64,000 nucleotides of DNA from Corella eumyota (lineage: Eukaryota > Chordata > Ascidiacea > Phlebobranchia > Corellidae), in assembly GCA_963082875.1 (NCBI GenBank), contig OY720099.1, positions 5,146,001 through 5,210,000 of the forward strand, in the 5' to 3' direction. Shown here one piece after another: positions 14,854-29,560 of this stretch (position 1 is the stretch's first letter; each line of letters begins with the position of its first letter). A model generated the notes under the pieces. It saw nothing but the letters and a program-made list of their open reading frames with translations, searched no databases and was not told the origin of the DNA. Made by a program: the position numbers and the translations under genes.

Positions 14854-16375
14854 TCAAGATAAAACATTTCGCGATAATTTTTAGTAAAACAAAAGTTTGA
14901 GGTAATTTTTATTTTGGTTTTAATTAGGTCACGTGATATTTTTGGCCAATGATATTGCATACAAATTTTTTGCAAAAAATTAACAAATTTTAAATCGAAA
15001 AATAATTGTTGTGTTAGAACCGCACAGGTCCAATTACCGTGTTTACAAAATATTTTTTGAAAATATTAATATTCATAAAAGTTATGAAACTTTTATTAAA
15101 AATTTATGAAATCTTAAAACCTAAAATTTTGTATTTTATTAGACGCGCATTGGCCTAACTAACATTCAAGATAAAACATTTCGCGAAAATTTTCAGTAAA
15201 ACAAAAGTTTGAGGTAATTTATATTATGGTTTTCATTAGGTCACGTGATATTTTTGGCCAATGATATTGCATACAAATTTTTTGAGAAAAAATAAAAAAT
15301 TTTAAATCGAAAAATAATTGTTGTGTTAGAACCGCACTGGTCCAATTAACGTGTTTACAAAATATTTTCATAAAGTATTAATATTTATTAAAGTTATGAA
15401 ACTTTTATTAAAAATTTATGAAATCTCAAAACCTAAAATTTTGTATTTTATTAGACGCGCATTGGCCTAACTAACATTCAAGATAAAACATTTCGCGAAA
15501 ATTCTCAGTAAAACAAAAGTTTGAGGTAATTTTTATTTTGGGTTTAAATAGGTCACGTGATATTTTTGGCCAATGATATTGCATACAAATTTTTTAAAAA
15601 AATAAAAAATTTTAAAACGAAAAATAATTATTGTGTTAGAACCGCACAGGTCCAATTACCGTGTTTACAAAATATTTTTCGAAAATATTAATATTCTTAA
15701 AAGTTATGAAACTTTTATTAAAAATTTATGAAATCTCAAAACCTAAAATTTTGTATTTTATTAGATGCGCATTGGCCTAACTAACATTCAAAATAAAACA
15801 TTTTGCGAAAATTCTCAGGTAAACAAAAGTTTGAGGTAATTTTTATTTTGGTTTTCATTAGGTCACGTGATATTTTTGGCCAATGATATTGCATACAAAT
15901 ATTTTTTTTTAAAATAACAAATTTTAAATCAAAAAATAATTGTTGTGTTAGAACCGCACAGGTCCAATTACCGTGTTTACAAAATATTTTTTGAAAATAT
16001 TAATATTCATAAAAGTTATGAAACTTTTATTAAAAATTTATGAAATCTCAAAACCTAAAATTTTGTATTTTATTAGACGCGCATTGGCCTAACTAACATT
16101 CAAGATAAAACATTTCGCGAAAATTTTTAGTAAAACAAAAGTTTGAGGTAATTTTTATTTTGGGTTTAATTAGGTCACGTGATATTTTTGGCCAATGATA
16201 TTGCATACAAATTTTTTGAAAAAAAATAAAAAATTTTAAATCGAAAAATAATTGTTGTGTTAAAACCGCACAGGTCCAATTACCGTGTTTACAAAATATT
16301 TTTTGAAAATATTAATATTCATAAAAGTTATGACACTTTTATTAAAAATTTATGAAATCTTAAAACCTAAAATTT
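14854..16375. repeat. Block copy of 9834-11355, 5,020 bp away
   Basis: The odd variant ATTCTCAGGTAAAC occurs at 10791 and 15811, and the AAAACGAAAAATAATTATTG variant recurs at the same offset of about 5,020 bp. The match runs to 16375. There the array jumps from AAAATTTTGT to GTTTACAAAATATT, deleting most of a monomer, so one edge of this block is itself a recombination junction. Confidence 0.7.
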
Positions 16376-19300
16376 TGTGTTTACAAAATATTTTTCGAAA
16401 ATATTAATATTCTTAAAAGTTATGAAACTTTTATTAAAAATTTATGAAATCTCAAAACCTAAAATTTTGTATTTTATTAGACGCGCATTGGCCTAACTAA
16501 CATTCAAGATAAAACATTTCGCGAAAATTCTCAGTAAAACAAAAGTTTGAGGTAATTTTTATTTTGGGTTTAATTAGGTCACGTGATATTTTTGGCCAAT
16601 GATATTGGATACAAATTTTTTGAAAAAAAATTAAAAATTTTAAATCGAAAAATAATTGTTGTGTTAGAACCGCACAGGTTCAATTACCGTGTTTACAAAT
16701 TATTTTTTTAAATTATTAATATTCATAAAAGTTATGACACTTTTATTAAAAATTTATGAAATCTCAAAACCTAAAATTTTGTATTTTATTAGACGCGCAT
16801 TGGCCTAACTAACATTCAAGATAAAACATTTCGCGAAAATTTTTAGTAAAACAAAAGTTTGAGGTAATTTTTATTTTGGTTTTCATAAGGTCACGTGATA
16901 TTTTTGGCCAATGATATTGCATACAAATTTTTTTTTTAAAAATAACAAATTTTAAATCGAAAAATAATTGTTGTATTAGAACCGCACAGGTCCAATTTCT
17001 GTGTTTACAAAATATTTTTCGAAAATATTAATATTCATAAAAGTTATGAAACTTTTATTAAAAATTTATGAAATCTCAAAACCTAAAATTTTGTATTTTA
17101 TTAGACGCGCATTGGCCTAACTAACAACCAAGATAAAACATTTCGCATAAATTTTCAGTAAAACAAAAGTTTGAGGTAATGTTTATTATGGTTTTCATTA
17201 GGTCACGTGATATTTTTGACCAATGATATTGCATACAAATTTTTTGAGGAAAAATAAAAAATTTTAAATCGAAAAATAATTGTTGTTTTAAAACCGCACC
17301 GGTCCAATTAACGTCTTTACAAAATATTTTTCGAATATATTAATATTTATAAAAGTTATGAAACTTTTATTAAAAATTTATGAAATCTCAAAACCTAAAA
17401 TTTTGTATTTTATTAGACGCGCATTGTCCTAACTAACATTCAAGATAAAACATTTTGCGAAAATTGTCAGTAAAACAAAAGTTTGAGGTAATTTTTATTT
17501 TGGGTTTAATTAGGTCACGTGATATTTTTGGCCAATGATATTGCAAACAAATTTTTTGAAAAAAAATTAAAAATTTTAAATCGAAAAATAATTGTTGTGT
17601 TAGAACCGCACAGGTTTAATTACCGTGTTTACAAAATATTTTTCCAAAATATTAATATTCATAAAAGTTATGAAACTTTTATTAAAAATTTATGAAATCT
17701 TAAAACCTAAAATTTTGTATTTTATTAGACGCGCATTGGCCTAACTAACATTCAAGATAAAACATTTCGCGAAAATTTTTAGTAAAACAAAAGTTTGAGG
17801 TAATTTTTATTTTGGGTTTAATTAGGTCACGTGATATTTTTGGCCAATGATATTGCATACAAATTTTTTGAAAAAAAATAAAAAATTTTAAATCGAAAAA
17901 TAATTATTGTGTTAGAACCGCACAGGTCCAATTACCGTGTTTACATAATATTTTTTGAAAATATTAATATTCATAAAAGTTATGACACTTTTATTAAAAA
18001 TTTATGAAATCTCAAAACCTAAAATTTTGTATTTTATTAGACGCGCATTGGCCTAGCTAGCATTTAAGATAAAACATTTTGCGAAAATTTTTAGTAAAAC
18101 AAAAGTTTGAGGTAATTTTTATTTTGGTTTTAATTAGGTCACGTGATATTTTTGGCCAATGATATTGCATACAAATTTTTTGAAAAAAAATAAAAAATTT
18201 TAAATCGAAAAATAATTGTTGTGTTAGAACCGCACAGGTCCAATTACCGTGTTTACGTAATATTTTTTGAACATATTAATATTCGTAAAAGTTATGACAC
18301 TTTTATTAAAAATTTATGAAATCTCAAAACCTAAAATTTTGTATTTTATTAGACGCGCATTGGCCTAACTAACATTCAAGATAAAACATTTCGCGAAAAT
18401 TTTTAGTAAAACAAAAGTTTGAGGTAATTTTTATTTTGGTTTTAATTAGGTCACGTGATATTTTTGGCCAATGATATTGCATACAAATTTTTTGCAAAAA
18501 AATAACAAATTTTAAATCGAAAAATAATTGTTGTGTTGGAACCGCACAGGTCTAATTACCGTGTTTACAAAATATTTTTTGAAAATATTAATATTCATAA
18601 AAGTTATGAAACTTTTATTAAAAATTTATAAAATCTTAAAACCTAAAATTTTGTATTTTATTAGACGCGCATTGGCCTAAGTAACATTCAATATAAAACA
18701 TTTCGCGAAAATTTTCAGTAAAACAAAAGTTAGAGGTAATTTTTATTATGGTTTTCATTAGGTCACGTGATATTTTTGGCCAATGATATTGCATACAAAT
18801 TTTTTGAGGAAAAATAAAAAATTTTAAATCGAAAAATAATTGTTGTGTTAGAACCGCACAGGTCCAATTAACGTGTTTACAAAATATTTTCAGAAAGTAT
18901 TAATATTTATAAAAGTTATGAAACTTTTATTAAAAATTTATGAAATCTCAAAACCTAAAATTTTGTATTTTATTAGACGCGCATTGGCCTAACTAACATT
19001 CAAGATAAAACATTTCGCGAAAATTCTCAGTAAAACAAAAGTTTGAGGTAATTTTTTTTGGGGTTTAAATAGGTCACGTGATATTTTTGGCCAATGATAT
19101 TGCATACAAATTTTTTAAAAAAATAAAAAATTTTAAATCGAAAAATAAGTATTGTGTTAGAACCGCACAGGTCCAATTACCGTGTTTACAAAATATTTTT
19201 CGAAAATATTAATATTCTTAAAAGTTATGAAACTTTTATTAAAAATTTATGAAATCTCAAAACCTAAAATTTTGTATTTTATTAGACGCGCATTGGCCTA

Positions 19301-21499
19301 ACTAACATTCAAGATAAAACATTTCGCGAAAATTCTCAGTAAAACAAAAGTTTGAGGTAATTTTTATTTTGGTTTTAATTAGGTCACGTGATATTTTTGG
19401 CCAATGATATTGCATACAAATTTTTTTTTTTAAAATAACAAATTTTAAATCGAAAAATAATTGTTGTGTTAGAACCGCACAGGTCCAATTACCGTGTTTA
19501 CAAAATATTTTTTGAAAATATTAATATTCATAAAAGTTATGACACTTTTATTAAAAATTTATGAAATCTCAAAACCTAAAATTTTGTATTTTATTAGACG
19601 CGCATTGGCCTAACTAACATTCAAGATAAAACATTTCGCGAAAATTCTCAGTAAAACAAAAGTTTGAGGTAATTTTTATTTTGGGTTTCATTAGGTCACG
19701 TGATATTTTTGGCCAATGATATTGCAAACAAATTTTTTGAAAAAAAATAAAAAACTTTAAATCGAAAAATAATTGTTTTTTTAGAACCGCACAGGTTCAA
19801 TTACCGTGTTTACAAAATATTTTTCGAAAATATTAATATTCATAAAAGTTATGAAACTTTTATTAAAAATTTATGAAATCTTAAAACCTAAAATTTTGTA
19901 TTTTATTAGACCCGCATTGGCCTAACTAACATTCAAGATAAAACATTTCGCGAAAATTTTCAGTAAAACAAAAGTTTGAGGTAATGTTTATTATGGTTTT
20001 CATTAGGTCACGTGATATTTTTGACCAATGATATTGCATACAAATTTTTTGAGGAAAAATAAAAAATTTTAAATCGAAAAATAATTGTTGTTTTAAAACC
20101 GCACCGGTCCAATTAACGTCTTTACAAAATATTTTTCGAATATATTAATATTTATAAAAGTTATGAAAGTTTTATTAAAAATTTATGAAATCTCAAAACC
20201 TAAAATTTTGTATTTTATTAGACGCGCATTGTCCTAACTAACATTCAAGATAAAACATTTCGCGAGAATTTTTAGTAAAACAAAAGTTTGAGGTAATTTT
20301 TATTTTGGGTTTAATTAGGTAACGTGATATTTTTGGCCAATGATATTGCATACAAATTTTTTGAAAAAAAATAAAAAATTTTAAATCGAAAAACAATTGT
20401 TGTGTTAGAACCGCACAGGTCCATTTACCGTGTTTACAAAATATTTTTCGAAAATATTAATATTCATAAAAGTTATGAAACTTTTATTAAAAATTTATGA
20501 AATCTCAAAACCTAAAATTTTGTATTTTATTAGACGCGCATTGGCCTAACTAACATTCAAGATAAAACATTTCGCGAAAATTTTTAGTAAAACAAAAGTT
20601 TGAGGTAATTTTATTTTAGGTTAAATTAGGTCACGTGATATTTTTGGCCAATGATATTGCATACACATTTTTTTTTTAAAAATAACAAATTTTAAATCAA
20701 AAAATAATTGTTGTGTTAGAACCGCACAGGTTCAATTACCGTGTTTACAAAATATTTTTCAAAAATATTAATATTCATAAAAGTTATGAAACTTTTATTA
20801 AAAATTTATGAAATCTTAAAACCTAAAATTTTGTATTTTATTAGAACCGCATTGGCCTAACTAACATTCAAGATAAAACATTTCGCGAAAATTTTCAGTA
20901 AAACTAAAGTTTGAGGTAATTTTTATTTTGGTTTTCATTAATTCACGTGATATTTTTGGCCAAAGATGTTGCATACAAATTTTTTGAAAAAAAATAGAAA
21001 ATTTTAAATCAAAAAATAATTGTTGTGTTAGAACCGCACAGGTCCAATTACCGTGTTTACAAAATATTTTTCGAAAATATTAATATTCTTAAAAGTTATG
21101 AAACTTTTATTAAAAATTTATGAAATCTCAAAACCTAAAATTTTGTATTTTATTAGACGCGCATTGGCCTAACTAACATTCAAGATAAAACATTTCGCGA
21201 AAATTCTCAGTAAAACAAAAGTTTGAGGTAATTTTTATTTTGGGTTTAATTAGGTCACGTGATATTTTTGGCCAATGATATTGGATACAAATTTTTTGAA
21301 AAAAAATTAAAAATTTTAAATCGAAAAATAATTGTTGTGTTAGAACCGCACAGGTTCAATTACCGTGTTTACAAAATATTTTTCGAAAATATTAATATTC
21401 ATAAAAGTTATGAAACTTTTATTAAAAATTTATGAAATCTCAAAACCTAAAATTTTGTATTTTATTAGACGCGCATTGGCCTAACTAACATTCAAGATA

Positions 21500-22870
21500 A
21501 AACATTTCGCAAAAATTTTCAGTAAAACAAAAGTTTGAGGTAATTTTATTTTAGGTTAAATTAGGTCACGTGATATTTTTGGCCAATGATATTGCATACA
21601 CATTTTTTTTTTAAAAATAACAAATTTTAAATCAAAAAATAATTGTTGTGTTAGAACCGCACAGGTCCAATTACCGTGTTTACAGAATATTTTTCGAAAA
21701 TATTAATATTCATAAAAGTTATAAAACTTTTATTAAAAATTTATGAAATCTCAAAATCTGAAATTTTATATTTAATTAGGCGCGCATTGGCCTAACTAAC
21801 ATTCAAGATAAAACATTTTGCAAAAATTTTGTGTAAAACTAAAGTTTGAGATAATTTTTATTTTGGGTTTAATTAGGTCACGTGATATTTTTGGCCAATG
21901 ATATTGCATACAAATTTTTTGAAAAAAAAATAAAAATTTGTAAATCGAAAAATAATTGTTGTGTTAGAATCGCACAGGTCCAATTACCGTGTTTACAAAA
22001 TATTTTTCGAAAATATTAATATTCTTAAAAGTTATGAAACTTTTATTAAAAATTTATGAAATCTCAAAACCTAAAATTTTGTATTTTATTAGACGCGCAT
22101 TGGCCTAACTAACATTCAAGATAAAACATTTCGCGAAAATTCTCAGTAAAACAAAAGTTTGAGGTAATTTTTATTTTGGTTTTCATAAGGTCACGTGATA
22201 TTTTTGGCCAATGATATTGCAAACAAATTTTTTGAAAAAAAATAAAAAATTTTAAATCGAAAAATAATTGTTGTGTTAGAACTGCACAGGTCCAATTACC
22301 GTGTTTACAAAATATTTTTCGAAAATATTAATATTCATAAAAGTTATGAAACTTTTATTAAAAATTTATGAAATCTCAAAACCTAAAATTTTGTATTTTA
22401 TTAGACGCGCATTGGCCTAACTAACATTCAAGATAAAACATTTCGCGAAAATTTTCAGTAAAACAAAAGTTTGAGGTAATTTTATTTTAGGTTAAATTAG
22501 GTCACGTGATATTTTTGGCCAATGATATTGCATACACATTTTTTTTTTAAAAATAACAAATTTTAAATCAAAAAATAATTGTTGTGTTAGAACCGCACAG
22601 GTCCAATTACCGTGTTTACAGAATATTTTTCGAAAATATTAATATTCATAAAAGTTATAAAACTTTTATTAAAAATTTATGAAATCTCAAAATCTGAAAT
22701 TTTATATTTAATTAGGCGCGCATTGGCCTAACTAACATTCAAGATAAAACATTTTGCAAAAATTTTGTGTAAAACTAAAGTTTGAGATAATTTTTATTTT
22801 GGGTTTAATTAGGTCACGTGATATTTTTGGCCAATGATATTGCATACAAATTTTTTGAAAAAAAATAAAA
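21500..22870. repeat. 936-bp spaced satellite variant block, also copied near 27.7-28.4 kb
   Basis: The variant with TTTATTTTAGGTTAAATTAG followed by CATACACATTTTTT occurs at 21545 and 22481, which is three monomers apart. It is followed by monomers with CTCAAAATCTGAAATTTTAT. The same run of variants recurs from about 27730 to 28410, including GAATCGCACAGG. Confidence 0.65.
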
Positions 22871-22989
22871 AATTTTAAATCAAAAAATAATTGTTTTGTT
22901 AGAACCGCACAGGTTCAATTACCGTGTTTACAAATTATTTTTTTAAATTATTAATATTCATAAAAGTTATGACACTTTTATTAAAAATT

Positions 22990-25563
22990 TATGAAATCTC
23001 AAAACCTAAAATTTTGTATTTTATTAGACGCGCATTGGCCTAACTAACATTCAAGATAAAACATTTCGCGAAAATTTTTAGTAAAACAAAAGTTTGAGGT
23101 AATTTTTATTTTGGTTTTCATAAGGTCACGTGATATTTTTGGCCAATGATATTGCATACAAATTTTTTTTTAAAAAATAACAAATTTTAAATCAAAAAAT
23201 AATTGTTGTGTTAGAACCGCACAGGTCCAATTACTGTGTTTACAAAATATTTTTCGAAAATATTAATATTCATAAAAGTTATAAAACTTTTATTAAAAAT
23301 TTATGAAATCTCAAAACCTAAAATTTTGTATTTTATTAGACGCGCATTGGCCTAACTAACATTCAAGATAAAACATTTCGCATAAATTCTCAGTAAAACA
23401 AAAGTTTGAGGTAATTTTTATTTTGGGTTTAATTAGGTCACGTGATATTTTTGGCCAATGATATTGCAAACAAATTTTTTGAAAAAAAATAAAAAATTTT
23501 AAATCGAAAAATAATTGTTGTGTTAGAACTGCACAGGTCCAATTACCGTGTTTACAAAAAAATTTTCTAAAATATTATTATTCATAAAAGTTATGAAACT
23601 TTTATTAAAAATTTATGAAATCTTAAAACCTAAAATTTTGTATTTTATTAGACGCGCATTGGCCTAACTAACATTCAAGATAAAACATTTCGCGAAAATT
23701 CTCAGTAAAACAAAAGTTTGAGGTAAGTTTTATTTTGGGTTTAATTAGGTCACGTGATATTTTTGGCCAATGATATTGCAAACAAATTTTTTGAAAAAAA
23801 ATTAAAAATTTTAAATCGAAAAATAATTGTTGTATTAGAACCGCACAGGTTCAATTACCGTGTTTACAAAATATTTTTCCAAAATATTAATATTCATAAA
23901 AGTTATGAAACTTTTATTAAAAATTTATGAAATCTCAAAACCTAAAATTTTGTATTTTATTAGACGCGCATTGGCCTAACTAACATTCAAGATAAAACAT
24001 TTCGCGAAAATTTTTAGTAAAACAAAAGTTTGAGGTAATTTTTATTTTGGGTTTAATTAGGTCACGTGATATTTTTGGCCAATGATATTGCATACAAATT
24101 TTTTGAGAAAAAATAAAAAATTTTAAATCGAAAAATAATTGTTGTGTTAAAACCGCACAGGTCCAATTAACGTCTTTACAAAATATTTCCCGAAAATATT
24201 AATATTTATAAAAGTTATGAAACTTTTATTAAAAATTTATGAAATCTCAAAACCTAAAATTTTGTATTTTATTAGACGCGCATTGGCCTAACTAACATTC
24301 AAGATAAAACATTTCGCGAAAATTTTTAGTAAAACAAAAGTTTGAGGTAATTTTTATTTTGGTTTTCATAAGGTCACGTGATATTTTTGGCCAATGATAT
24401 TGCATACAAATTTTTTTTTAAAAAAGAACAAATTTTAAATCAAAAAATAATTGTTGTGTTAGAACCGCACAGGTCCAATTACTGTGTTTACAAAATATTT
24501 TTCGAAAATATTAATATTCATAAAAGTTATAAAACTTTTATTAAAAATTTATGAAATCTCAAAACCTAAAATTTTGTATTTTATTAGACGCGCATTGGCC
24601 TAACTAACATTCAAGATAAAACATTTCGCATAAATTCTCAGTAAAACAAAAGTTTGAGGTAATTTTTATTTTGGGTTTAATTAGGTCACGTGATATTTTT
24701 GGCCAATGATATTGCAAACAAATTTTTTGAAAAAAAATAAAAAATTTTAAATCGAAAAATAATTGTTGTGTTAGAACTGCACAGGTCCAATTACCGTGTT
24801 TACAAAAAAATTTTCTAAAATATTATTATTCATAAAAGTTATGAAACTTTTATTAAAAATTTATGAAATCTTAAAACCTAAAATTTTGTATTTTATTAGA
24901 CGCGCATTGGCCTAACTAACATTCAAGATAAAACATTTCGCGAAAATTCTCAGTAAAACAAAAGTTTGAGGTAAGTTTTATTTTGGGTTTAATTAGGTCA
25001 CGTGATATTTTTGGCCAATGATATTGCAAACAAATTTTTTGAAAAAAAATTAAAAATTTTAAATCGAAAAATAATTGTTGTATTAGAACCGCACAGGTTC
25101 AATTACCGTGTTTACAAAATATTTTTCCAAAATATTAATATTCATAAAAGTTATGAAACTTTTATTAAAAATTTATGAAATCTCAAAACCTAAAATTTTG
25201 TATTTTATTAGACGCGCATTGGCCTAACTAACATTCAAGATAAAACATTTCGCGAAAATTTTTAGTAAAACAAAAGTTTGAGGTAATTTTTATTTTGGGT
25301 TTAATTAGGTCACGTGATATTTTTGGCCAATGATATTGCATACAAATTTTTTGAGAAAAAATAAAAAATTTTAAATCGAAAAATAATTGTTGTGTTAAAA
25401 CCGCACAGGTCCAATTAACGTCTTTACAAAATATTTCCCGAAAATATTAATATTTATAAAAGTTATGAAACTTTTATTAAAAATTTATGAAATCTCAAAA
25501 CCTAAAATTTTGTATTTTATTAGACGCGCATTGGCCTAACTAACATTCAAGATAAAACATTTC
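22990..25563. repeat. Tandem tetramer higher-order repeat (1,248 bp, two near-identical copies)
   Basis: TTGGTTTTCATAAGG is at 23111 and 24359. The unusual TTTACAAAAAAATTTTCT is at 23551 and 24799. Both offsets are exactly 1,248 bp, or four monomers. By eye the two copies differ at only a few bases, for example AAATAACAAA against AAAGAACAAA. Each neighbouring monomer differs far more, so this duplication is young. Confidence 0.8.
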
Positions 25564-25649
25564 GCATAAATTCTCAGTAAAACAAAAGTTTGAGGTAATT
25601 TTTATTTTGGGTTTAATTAGGTCACGTGATATTTTTGGCCAATGATATT

Positions 25650-27350
25650 GCATACACCTTTTTTTTTTAAAATAACAAATTTTAAATCAAAAAATAATTG
25701 TTGTGTTAGAACCGCACAGGTCCAATTACCGTGTTTACAAAATATTTTTCGAAAATATTAATATTCATAAAAGTTATAAAACTTTTATTAAAAATTTATG
25801 AAATCTCAAAATCTGAAATTTTATATTTAATTAGGCGCGCATTGGCCTAACTAACATTCAAGATAAAACATTTTACAAACATTTTGTGTAAAACAAAAGT
25901 TTGAGATAATTTTTATTTTGGGTTTAATTAGGTCACGTGATATTTTTGGCCAATGATATTGCATACAAATTTTTTTAAAAAAATTAAAAAATTTTAAATC
26001 GAAAAATAAATGTTGTGTTAGAACCGCACAGTTCCAATTACCGTGTTTACAAAATATTTTTCAAAAATATTAATATTCATTAAAGTAATGAAACTTTTAT
26101 TAAAAATTTATGAAATCTCAAAACCTAAAATTTTGTATTTTATTAGACGCGCATTGGCCTAACTAACATTCAAGATAAAACATTTCGCGAAAATTTTCAG
26201 TAAAACAAAAGTTTGAGGTAATTTTATTTTAGGTTAAATTAGGTCACGTGATATTTTTGGCCAATGATATTGCATACAAATTTTTTAAAAAAATTAAAAA
26301 ATTTTAAATCGAAAAATAATTGTTGTGTTAGAACCGCACAGGTCCAATTAACGTGTTTACATAATATATTTCAAAAATATTAATATTCATAAAAGTTATG
26401 ACACTTTTATTAAAAATTTATGAAATCTCAAAACCTAAAATGTTGTATTTTATTAGACGCGCATTGGCCTAACTAACATTCAAGATAAAACATTTTGCAA
26501 AAATTTTGAGTAAAACAAAAGTTTGAGATAATTTTTATTTTGGGTTTAATTAGGTCACGTGATATTTTTGGCCAATGATATTGCATACAAATTTTTTGAA
26601 AAAAAATAACAAATTTTAAATCGAAAAATAATTGTTGTGTTAGAACCGCACAGGTCCAATTACCGTGTTTACAAAATATTTTTTTAAATTATTAATATTC
26701 ATAAAAGTTACGAAACTTTTATTAAAAATTTATGAAATCTCAAAACCTAAAATGTTGTATTTTATTAGAAACTAACATTCAAGATAAAACATTTCGCGAA
26801 AATTTTCAGTAAAACAAAAGTTTGAGGTAATTTTTATTTTGGGTTTAATTAGATCACGTGATATTTTTGGCCAATGATATTGCATACAAATTTTTTGAAA
26901 AAAAATAAAATATTTTAAATCGAAAAATAATTTTTGTGTTAGAACCGCACAGGTCCAATTACCGTGTTTACAAAATATTTTTCGAAAATATTAATATTCA
27001 TAAAAGTTATGAAACTTTTATTAAAAATTTATGAAATCTCAAAATCTGAAATTTTATATTTAATTAGGCGCATTGACCTAACTAACATTCAAGATAAAAC
27101 ATTTTGCAAAAATTTTGAGTAAAACAAAAGTTTGAGATAATTTATATTTTGGGTTTAATTAGGTCACGTGATATTTTTGGCCAATGATATTGCATACAAA
27201 TTTTTTGAAAAAAAAATAAAAATTTGTAAATCGAAAAATAATTGTTGTGTTAGAACCGCACAGGTCCAATTACCGTGTTTACAAAATAATTTTTTTAAAT
27301 ATTAATATTCATAAAAGTTATGACACTTTTATTAAAAATTTATGAAATCT
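25650..27350. repeat. Satellite block duplicated at 31,870-33,880
   Basis: Rare variants recur 6,532 bp away: GAAAAATAAATGTTGTG at 26001 and 32533, GTTTACATAATATATTTC at 26355 and 32887, and TTACGAAACTTTTATT at 26708 and 33240. The left part, CATACACCTTTTTTTTTT, is at 25651 and 31871, an offset of only 6,220 bp. The right copy therefore carries one extra monomer of 312 bp. Confidence 0.75.
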
Positions 27351-28319
27351 CAAAACCTAAAATTTTGTATTTTATTAGACGCGCATTGGCCTAACTAACA
27401 TCCAAGATAAAACATTTCGCATAAATTCTCAGTAAAACAAAAGTTTGAGGTAATTTTTATTTTGGGTTTAATTAGGTCACGTGATATTTTTGGCCAATGA
27501 TATTGCAAACAAATTTTTTGAAAAAAAATAAAAAATTTTAAATCGAAAAATAATTGTTGTGTTAGAACTGCACAGGTCCAATTACCGTGTTTACAAAATA
27601 TTTTTCGAAAATATTAATATTCATAAAAGTTATGAAACTTTTATTAAAAATTTATGAAATCTCAAAACCTAAAATTTTGTATTTTATTAGACGCGCATTA
27701 GCCTAACTAACATTCAAGATAAAACATTTCGCGAAAATTTTCAGTAAAACAAAAGTTTGAGGTAATTTTATTTTAGGTTAAATTAGGTCACGTGATATTT
27801 TTGGCCAATGATATTGCATACACATTTTTTTTTTAAAAATAACAAATTTTAAATCAAAAAATAATTGTTGTGTTAGAACCGCACAGGTCCAATTACCGTG
27901 TTTACAGAATATTTTTTGAAAATATTAATATTCATAAAAGTTATAAAACTTTTATTAAAAATTTATGAAATCTCAAAATCTGAAATTTTATATTTAATTA
28001 GGCGCGCATTGGCCTAACTAACATTCAAGATAAAACATTTTGCAAAAATTTTGTGTAAAACTAAAGTTTGAGATAATTTTTATTTTGGGTTTAATTAGGT
28101 CACGTGATATTTTTGGCCAATGATATTGCATACAAATTTTTTGAAAAAAAAATAAAAATTTGTAAATCAAAAAATAATTGTTGTGTTAGAATCGCACAGG
28201 TCCAATTACCGTGTTTACAAAATATTTTTCGAAAATATTAATATTCTTAAAAGTTATGAAACTTTTATTAAAAATTTATGAAATCTCAAAACCTAAAATT
28301 TTGTATTTTATTAGACGCG

Positions 28320-29560
28320 CATTGGCCTAACTAACATTCAAGATAAAACATTTCGCGAAAATTCTCAGTAAAACAAAAGTTTGAGGTAATTTTTATTTTG
28401 GTTTTCATTTGGTCACGTGATATTTTTGGCCAATGATATTGCATACAAATTTTTTGAAAAAAAATAAAAAATTTTAAATCAAAAAATAATTGTTTTGTTA
28501 GAACCGCACAGGTTCAATTACCGTGTTTACAAATTATTTTTTTAAATTATTAATATTCATAAAAGTTATGACACTTTTATTAAAAATTTATGAAATCTCA
28601 AAACCTAAAATTTTGTATTTTATTAGACGCGCATTGGCCTAACTAACATTCAAGATAAAACATTTCGCGAAAATTTTTAGTAAAACAAAAGTTTGAGGTA
28701 ATTTTTATTTTGGTTTTCATAAGGTCACATGATATTTTTGGCCAATGATATTGCATACAAATTTTTTTTTAAAAAATAACAAATTTTAAATCAAAAAATA
28801 ATTGTTGTGTTAGAACCGCACAGGTCCAATTAACGTCTTTACAAAATATTTCCCGAAAATGTTAATATTTATAAAAGTTATGAAACTTTTATTAAAAATT
28901 TATGAAATCTCAAAACCTAAAATTTTGTATTTTATTAGACGCGCATTGGCCTAACTAACATTCAAGATAAAACATTTCGCGAAAATTCTCAGTAAAACAA
29001 AAGTTTGAGGTAATTTTTATTTTGGTTTTCATTTGGTCACGTGATATTTTTGGCCAATGATATTGCATACAAATTTTTTGAAAAAAAATAAAAAATTTTA
29101 AATCAAAAAATAATTGTTTTGTTAGAACCGCACAGGTTCAATTACCGTGTTTACAAATTATTTTTTTAAATTATTAATATTCATAAAAGTTATGACACTT
29201 TTATTAAAAATTTATGAAATCTCAAAACCTAAAATTTTGTATTTTATTAGACGCGCATTGGCCTAACTAACATTCAAGATAAAACATTTCGCGAAAATTT
29301 TTAGTAAAACAAAAGTTTGAGGTAATTTTTATTTTGGTTTTCATAAGGTCACATGATATTTTTGGCCAATGATATTGCATACAAATTTTTTTTTAAAAAA
29401 TAACAAATTTTAAATCAAAAAATAATTGTTGTGTTAGAACCGCACAGGTCCAATTAACGTCTTTACAAAATATTTCCCGAAAATGTTAATATTTATAAAA
29501 GTTATGAAACTTTTATTAAAAATTTATGAAATCTCAAAACCTAAAATTTTGTATTTTATT
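28320..29560. repeat. Tandem dimer higher-order repeat (624 bp, two copies)
   Basis: GGTTTTCATTTGGTCAC is at 28400 and 29024. The variant TTTCCCGAAAATGTTAATAT recurs at the same 624-bp offset, which is two monomers. No difference stood out between the two copies on inspection. Confidence 0.75.
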
